Source of the DNA: Planctomycetota bacterium
GTDB taxonomy: Bacteria; Planctomycetota; PLA2; JAEUHO01
Reading direction: 5' to 3'
Assembly: GCA_030065025.1 (NCBI GenBank)
Contig: JASJDY010000039.1
Coordinates: 1 to 35,804 of the forward strand
Length of the DNA stretch: 35,804 bases
Shown here: one piece after another, positions 31,663-35,804 of the stretch
How the letters are laid out: every line of letters begins with the position of its first letter
How positions within the stretch are numbered: the stretch's first letter is position 1
Translations under genes and position numbers: made by a program
The notes under the pieces: generated by a model
The model's database searches: none
The model's input: the letters and a program-made list of their open reading frames with translations, nothing else
What the model was told of the DNA's origin: nothing

Positions 31663-31760
31663 CGTACCGGAACCAGGAACGAGTGCGCCGTAATTGCGGC
31701 TCACCGGTTCCGGGAACGACCGGGTCGGCAGACCGGCGCATGTGTTCCTGGTTCGGTACG
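31663..31760. repeat. 98-bp foldback element between gcvP and the CydA-like gene
   Basis: CGTACCGGAACCAGGAAC (31663-31680) pairs with GTTCCTGGTTCGGTACG (31744-31760): 17 base pairs with one bulged G. After a 3-by-3 internal loop a second stem follows, TGCGCCG (31684-31690) with CGGCGCA (31734-31740). The core holds smaller palindromes such as CCGGT...ACCGG (31704-31723). No reading frame stands out. It could be a structured RNA, a REP/BIME-type repeat or a recombination site. Confidence 0.55.
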
Positions 31761-31785
31761 AGAGGAACGACGCCCCCCGCTCTGC

Positions 31786-31814
31786 TTGCACGGACGCCTC
31801 CTGTGTCGAAGAAT
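31786..31814 (+). promoter_or_regulatory. Possible promoter of the CydA-like operon
   Basis: TTGCAC (31786-31791) and AAGAAT (31809-31814) are spaced by 17 bases, 38 bases before the start codon. The matches to consensus are only partial. Confidence 0.3.
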
Positions 31815-31851
31815 GCGGGGGCCCTGCATCCGGGACGGCTGGAGGTAGAGG

Positions 31852-33384
31852 ATGCCCTATCCCTTCTGGGAGACGGACCTGGGCTACGGCCCGTTGATGG
31901 CGGCCATCGCCGTGCTGCACGTGTTCGTGTCGCACTTCGCAATCGGAGGCGGCCTCTATCTCGTTGTCGCTGAGCGTGGTGCCCGGCGCCGAGCTGATCT
32001 GCCACGACTCGCGTTCCTCGAGCGCCTCAGCCGCTTCTTCGCGCTGCTCACCCTCGTCCTGGGCGCGCTCACCGGGGTGGCCATCTGGTTCGTGATCGGC
32101 CTGCTCAGTCCGGACGGCACCGAGGCGCTCATCCGCACCTTCGTCTGGGGGTGGGCGATCGAGTGGACGTTCTTCGTCGTCGAGGTGCTGGCAGCGCTTC
32201 TCTACTACTACGGCTGGCGCCGGCTCTCACCCGGCCGCCACATGGCGATCGGCTGGGTCTACTTCGCCGCAGCTTGGCTGTCCCTCGTGGTCATCAACGG
32301 CATCGTCACCTTCATGCTGACGCCGGGCGCCTGGCTGGAGACCGGGGCCTTCTGGGACGGCTTCTTCAACCCCACGTACTGGCCCTCGCTCGTGCTGCGC
32401 ACGGGCATCTGCATCCTTCTCGGCGGCACGTTCGCCGTCTACGTCGCAGGCGGCATCCCCGAGCGCGACACGCGCTTGTCGACCGTCCGGGGGGCCGGGC
32501 TCTGGGGGCTCACGGGTCTGCTCGTGTCCGTCGTCGGATTCTGGATGTACCTGCGGGTCGACGTCCTCTCGCAGGAGAGCTTCCGTGAGGTCGCCGACCG
32601 GCTCGTCCTCCCGGGCCTGGCCACCGAGTACATGCTGGTCGCGACTGCCCTGCTCGGCGCCGGCCTGCTGATCACCGCCGTCCTGCTGCCCCGTATCCAG
32701 CGCCGCCCCGTGGGGCTCCTGCTGCTGCTCTTCGCGCTGATGGGCATGGGCAGCTTCGAGACCTACCGCGAAGCCGTCCGCAAGCCGTACGTGATCCACG
32801 GCTACATGTACGGCAACGGGCAGCGGAAGGACCGCGTCGAGGCCGGAGGCGAAGAGAGCCTGCTCGAGCGCATCGCGTACCGCACGGGCGACGACGGCCG
32901 CGACCTCTTCAACTACAGCTGTCGCTCGTGTCACCAGCTCGAGGGCTATCGCGCCATCAAGCCCTTCTTCGACGGCACGGACGCGGCGTACATCTCCGGA
33001 GCGCTGGCCGGCGTGCACGTGATGCGAGCGCCCATGCCGCCGTTCGCCGGCAACGCCGAGGAGCGTGCGGTGCTCGGCGCGTGGATCGCAGAGCGCGTCG
33101 ACACCCGCCCGCTCCACGAGATCCACCCCGGGGTCGAGGGCATCGAGCTCGGACGACTCGTCTATAGCGCGCGCTGCGCCAGCTGCCACGCGATCGGCGG
33201 CTACGGGGACGTGCGCGAGACGTTCGAGGACTTCGAGGCCGAGGACATCGCCGAGGTCCTGGCGGACAACGAGATGTCGGAGGAGATGCCGCGCTTCAGC
33301 GGGGACGAGACCGAGCGGGACGCGCTCATCGAGTACATCCTGAGCTGGTACGAGGAAGACGCGCCGGAGGAGGCACCGCGATGA
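31852..33384 (+). CDS. CydA-like quinol oxidase/dehydrogenase subunit fused to dihaem cytochrome c
   Basis: 510 residues. The N-terminal part (1-300) has about eight membrane helices and recalls cytochrome bd subunit I: AVLHVFVSHFAIGGGLY in helix 1 (H23, H28), EWTFFVVE followed by YYYGWRRLSPGRHM (E104, E111), and a TFMLTPGAWLE segment. The soluble tail carries two haem c sites, CRSCH (357-361) and CASCH (442-446), in two cytochrome c modules. Electrons could pass from quinol through haem b to haem c, or the protein could reduce oxygen. bd-superfamily members with cytochrome c tails have been described, but I cannot place this one. GGAGG upstream fixes ATG 31852. It overlaps the next gene by ATGA. 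Confidence 0.72.
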   Translation: MPYPFWETDLGYGPLMAAIAVLHVFVSHFAIGGGLYLVVAERGARRRADLPRLAFLERLSRFFALLTLVLGALTGVAIWFVIGLLSPDGTEALIRTFVWGWAIEWTFFVVEVLAALLYYYGWRRLSPGRHMAIGWVYFAAAWLSLVVINGIVTFMLTPGAWLETGAFWDGFFNPTYWPSLVLRTGICILLGGTFAVYVAGGIPERDTRLSTVRGAGLWGLTGLLVSVVGFWMYLRVDVLSQESFREVADRLVLPGLATEYMLVATALLGAGLLITAVLLPRIQRRPVGLLLLLFALMGMGSFETYREAVRKPYVIHGYMYGNGQRKDRVEAGGEESLLERIAYRTGDDGRDLFNYSCRSCHQLEGYRAIKPFFDGTDAAYISGALAGVHVMRAPMPPFAGNAEERAVLGAWIAERVDTRPLHEIHPGVEGIELGRLVYSARCASCHAIGGYGDVRETFEDFEAEDIAEVLADNEMSEEMPRFSGDETERDALIEYILSWYEEDAPEEAPR

Positions 33385-34412
33385 TCGTCCTCGCCCTGCC
33401 GGATTACGATGCGCTCCCCGCCCCGCTCTGGCTCCTGACCGTCCTGCACGTCCTCACCCTCTCGCTCCACTTCGCAGCGATGGGCTGCCTCTTCGGCGGC
33501 CTCCTGACGCTCTTCGGCGCACGCCTGCCCGGCGGCCTCGAGCACCCTTGCGCGAAGCGGCTCGTCACCTTGTTCCCGAGTCTGATGGCCGCCACCGTGA
33601 CGCTCGGCGTCGCGCCTCTGCTCTTCGCCCAGCTCGTCTACGGACGCGTCCTGTACTCGGCCGCGATCGTGAGCGGGTGGTTCTGGCTCGGCATCCCGAT
33701 CATGGCCATGCTCGCGTACGCGTGTCTCTACGCGGCCGCGTTCACGAAGCAAGGCGTGGGTCGCGTGCGCCTCTGGCTGCTGCTCGCGTTGGCGGGACTC
33801 GTCTACGTGTCGCTGACCTACAGCTCCGTCTTCAGCCTGGCCGAACGCCCGGACGCCCAGAAGACGTACTACGAGGGCGACGCCAGCGGTCTCGTCTGGC
33901 ATCCCGACGTGACGGCCTGGATCATGCGCTGGCTGCACATGCTGGGCGGCACGCTCACGATCGGCGGCTTCTTCTTCGGTGTGCTCGGGCGCCGGGACGA
34001 AGCAGCGAGGCACAAAGGGCAGTTCTTCTTCCTCGTGGGCACAGGTGCAGCCTTCCTCACGGGCATGGTCTACCTGTTCACCCTCGGCGATCTGCTCAAG
34101 CCCTTCATGAAGAGTGCGGGCATCTACAGCCTCACCTTCGGCATCGTCGCGGCCCTGATCGCCGTGCCGCTCTACCTCAAGCAGAGGCTCTGGCTCTCCG
34201 GCCTGTCGCTGGGCCTCGGCTTGCTGGGCATGGTGCATGCCCGGCACGTCGTGCGGGACTTGCGACTCGAGGGCCACCTGGACCCCGCAGCGATGACGGT
34301 GGATCCGCAGTGGGGCCTGTTCGCCCTCTTCGCCGTGTGCCTCCTCGTGGCGCTCGCGGCGGTGGCTTGGATGCTGCGCCTGTTCTTCCGCGCCGACGCG
34401 GCAGGCGCCTGA
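33381..34412 (+). CDS. Second membrane subunit of the CydA-like complex
   Basis: 343 residues, about nine membrane helices, no cytochrome c motif. Helix 1 has two histidines in the same spacing class as its partner (H23 and H30 in VLHVLTLSLHFAAMG) and H186 lies in RWLHMLGGTL, possible haem b ligands. The layout (LHVLTLSLHF, then SGWFWLGIPIMAMLAYACLY) looks like a divergent CydA-type rather than CydB-type chain. Its ATG overlaps the TGA of the fused cytochrome gene (ATGA, 33381-33384), so the two chains are made together and probably form one complex. Its own TGA is in the tetraloop of a 6-bp hairpin. Confidence 0.65.
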   Translation: MIVLALPDYDALPAPLWLLTVLHVLTLSLHFAAMGCLFGGLLTLFGARLPGGLEHPCAKRLVTLFPSLMAATVTLGVAPLLFAQLVYGRVLYSAAIVSGWFWLGIPIMAMLAYACLYAAAFTKQGVGRVRLWLLLALAGLVYVSLTYSSVFSLAERPDAQKTYYEGDASGLVWHPDVTAWIMRWLHMLGGTLTIGGFFFGVLGRRDEAARHKGQFFFLVGTGAAFLTGMVYLFTLGDLLKPFMKSAGIYSLTFGIVAALIAVPLYLKQRLWLSGLSLGLGLLGMVHARHVVRDLRLEGHLDPAAMTVDPQWGLFALFAVCLLVALAAVAWMLRLFFRADAAGA

Positions 34413-34419
34413 GGGCGCC
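34404..34419 (+). terminator. Hairpin with the stop codon of the second complex subunit in its tetraloop
   Basis: GGCGCC (34404-34409), loop TGAG (34410-34413), GGCGCC (34414-34419). The TGA stop is the first three loop bases. Stem is 6 bp, no T-run. Confidence 0.45.
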
Positions 34420-34536
34420 CCCTCCTACTTCTGCGACGTCACTTCGATCCCGTCCGTCAGCGCCGCCCGGTCGCGGCGCAGTTTGAGGCGGGCGGTCACG
34501 GGATCGACATGACGAAACCGGCTCCGCCCTCGTCGG

Positions 34537-34542
34537 TATGGC
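34537..34542 (+). promoter_or_regulatory. Putative leaderless -10 element of the GH53-like gene
   Basis: TATGGC is followed by TGGTCG and the ATG at 34549, a 6-base gap with no Shine-Dalgarno. The match is weak at the last base. The 136 bases between 34413 and 34548 hold no other clear gene. Confidence 0.3.
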
Positions 34543-34548
34543 TGGTCG

Positions 34549-35619
34549 ATGCGTCTACGAGTCTCCTCCTTCTTGGGTGTCTTCCTTGCAGCCTGCGCCC
34601 TGCTGCCCGGGTGCGGCGGCGCGCCGGAGCCCGAATCCGATGTCGTCGCACGAGGAGAGCGACTGCTCGGCATCTCGATCTCCGACCGTGCCGACGGCGA
34701 CTTCGGAACGGCCTACGCGCAGGCGCGGGCAGCGGGCATGCAGGTGACGAGCCTCTCGCTCGCATGGGACGACCTCGAGACGGCACCGGGGGTGTATGCG
34801 CCGGATCCCGACTTCCTCGCGATCGCGGCGTCGTTCTACCCCACCGGCGGCACGAAGCTCGTCCTCGGCATCAACCCGATCGACACGAACGTACGGCGCG
34901 TACCTTCACACCTCGCAGGTCTCGCGTGGGACGACACCCGTCTCATCTCGGCCTTCAAGGCCCTGCTCGACTGGGCACTGCCCAGGGCTGCCCCCCTCGA
35001 TCTCGTGGCGCTCTCGATTGGCAACGAGATCGACGCGACGCTCGCCACCCCAGCGGACTGGACCGCTTTTCAGACCTTCTGGCGAGAGGTGGCTGCGCAC
35101 GCCCGCACGCTGCGACCCGGCCTGCGCGTCAGCTCGAAGGTGACGTACGCCGGACTGACGGGCCCCCTGGCAGACGAGGCTGCAGCACTGAACGCCCACA
35201 CGGACCTCGTGCTGACGACCTACTACCCGCTGAATGCCGACTTCACGACGCAGCCCGCAAGCGCCGTGGAGGACGCTCTCGCGGAGGTGGCCACGCGCTA
35301 TCCGGGACGGCGCATCGCCTTCGCCGAGATCGGCGCACCGTCGTCCTCCATGTGCGGCAGCTCGCTTGAGCACCAGGCGGCGTTCGTGCGCGCCGCCTTC
35401 CGCGCGTGGGATCGTCACGCCGACCAGATCGAGCTCCTGGAGTTCACGTGGATGCATGACATCTCGTCTGGCGCCATCGACACCTATGAGGCGTACTACG
35501 GCGTCTCGGATCCGTGCTTCCTCGCCTACCTGGGAACCCTAGGCCTCAAGAAGCACGATGGAGAAGACAAGCCGGCGTGGCTCACGCTACGTGAAGAGGC
35601 CGGGCAGCGCGGTTGGTAG
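34549..35619 (+). CDS. GH53-like TIM-barrel glycoside hydrolase lipoprotein
   Basis: 356 residues with a lipoprotein signal (Cys16 or Cys22; FLAACALLPGC). The body looks like an (alpha/beta)8 hydrolase of clan GH-A, nearest to GH53-type galactanases: ALSIGNEID (E160, acid/base candidate) and AFAEIGAPSS (E260, nucleophile candidate), with EFTWMHDIS near the C-terminus. Only two acidic residues at the expected strand ends support catalysis; the sugar substrate is unknown and a pseudo-enzyme is possible. It is not linked to other polysaccharide genes here. The TATGGC hexamer 6 bases upstream and the lipobox position support ATG 34549. Confidence 0.65.
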   Translation: MRLRVSSFLGVFLAACALLPGCGGAPEPESDVVARGERLLGISISDRADGDFGTAYAQARAAGMQVTSLSLAWDDLETAPGVYAPDPDFLAIAASFYPTGGTKLVLGINPIDTNVRRVPSHLAGLAWDDTRLISAFKALLDWALPRAAPLDLVALSIGNEIDATLATPADWTAFQTFWREVAAHARTLRPGLRVSSKVTYAGLTGPLADEAAALNAHTDLVLTTYYPLNADFTTQPASAVEDALAEVATRYPGRRIAFAEIGAPSSSMCGSSLEHQAAFVRAAFRAWDRHADQIELLEFTWMHDISSGAIDTYEAYYGVSDPCFLAYLGTLGLKKHDGEDKPAWLTLREEAGQRGW

Positions 35620-35648
35620 TTCAGGAAGCGACACCAGGAACAACGGCG

Positions 35649-35804
35649 TCAGGGCTTGCGGCTCACGTCCACGCGCACCGGTGCCTTGGACGACAACTCC
35701 ACCTCCCGGACCGCGCCGGGGACGCCGGGGATCCGGATGCTCACGCGGGCCGGCACGTCCGTACGCATCCAACCCTCGAAGCGCGCAATCTGCGTGCCTG
35801 CGGC
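35649..35804 (-). CDS. C-terminal end of a minus-strand gene, product unknown
   Basis: The last 51 codons of a frame that enters from beyond the window end; TGA is the complement of 35649-35651. The visible protein alternates short strands (RFEGWMRTDVPARVSIRIPG, then VELSSKAPVRVDVSRKP), which suggests a beta-sandwich or Ig-like tail. No family is recognised. Coding is supported by the lack of stops and protein-like composition; it converges on the GH53-like gene with a 29-base gap. Confidence 0.55.
   Translation of the reverse strand, partial: AAGTQIARFEGWMRTDVPARVSIRIPGVPGAVREVELSSKAPVRVDVSRKP

Noticed and set aside
34425-34673. 82-codon minus-strand frame overlapping the start of the GH53-like gene
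   Set aside because: Its C-terminal part looks slightly protein-like but it overlaps a lipoprotein signal region on the other strand and has no ribosome site or motif.
35634-35666. Similarity of CCAGGAAC...TTGCGGCTCAC to part of the foldback at 31673-31704
   Set aside because: The second part lies in the coding end of the minus-strand gene and the intervening bases do not match; most likely chance.

Overview
The window is about 36 kb of very GC-rich (roughly 70% by eye), densely coding chromosomal DNA. It resembles the housekeeping chromosome of a free-living Gram-negative-type bacterium. Several features recall Planctomycetota or Myxococcota: a thioredoxin / cytochrome c / type II copper monooxygenase fusion, a CAP-domain protein of the planctomycete type, a cluster of DUF2780, DUF4332 and dodecin genes, a long hybrid PAS kinase, and succinylase-type lysine synthesis. 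Planctomycetota is my best guess, but it is inference only. I see no rRNA or tRNA genes, no phage genes, no CRISPR array and no intact insertion sequence.

Layout. 1-1881: end of an osmoprotectant-type ABC substrate-binding gene, then a mercuric-reductase-like flavoprotein. 1878-4476: proS (-) and an exonuclease III gene (+), divergent. 4594-5688: three small genes (DUF2780, DUF4332, dodecin). 5722-9222 (-): a HerA/DUF87 ATPase and a family 2 glycosyltransferase. 9223-9471: a 249-bp element bounded by near-perfect inverted repeats. 9534-11838 (+): a small membrane protein and the redox/copper fusion. 12044-14482 (-): hybrid sensor kinase. 14596-16484 (+): a translationally coupled DUF455 ferritin-like / ATP-grasp pair. 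16497-17219 (-): lipoprotein amidase. 17296-20385 (+): dapC-dapD-dapE, three steps of the succinylase route to diaminopimelate. 20397-23195 (-): CAP-domain protein, folA and thyA (overlapping). 23307-26877: SirB1/transglutaminase-like protein (+), LysM membrane protein (-), gamma-glutamyltransferase (+), membrane-anchored PD-(D/E)XK-like protein (-). 27215-31561 (+): gdhA and full-length gcvP. 31852-34412 (+): a CydA-like subunit fused to a dihaem cytochrome c, with a second haem-b-like membrane subunit. 34549-35619 (+): GH53-like lipoprotein. The end of a minus-strand gene closes the window.

The most unusual content lies between the genes. (i) Four intergenic sites carry a hairpin directly followed by an in-register array of GT-starting hexamers (GTGCCN, GTTTCC, GTGCAR). 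(ii) Several genes end in a perfect hairpin whose loop holds the stop codon. (iii) At least nine genes have a TANNNT-like hexamer 6 or 8 bases before the start codon and no Shine-Dalgarno, as expected for leaderless transcripts. (iv) There is a MITE-like element at 9223-9471, a REP-like double palindrome at 11932-12048 and a 98-bp foldback at 31663-31760. Among proteins, the best candidates for undescribed systems are the CydA-cytochrome c complex, the DUF455/ATP-grasp pair and the membrane-anchored nuclease-like protein.
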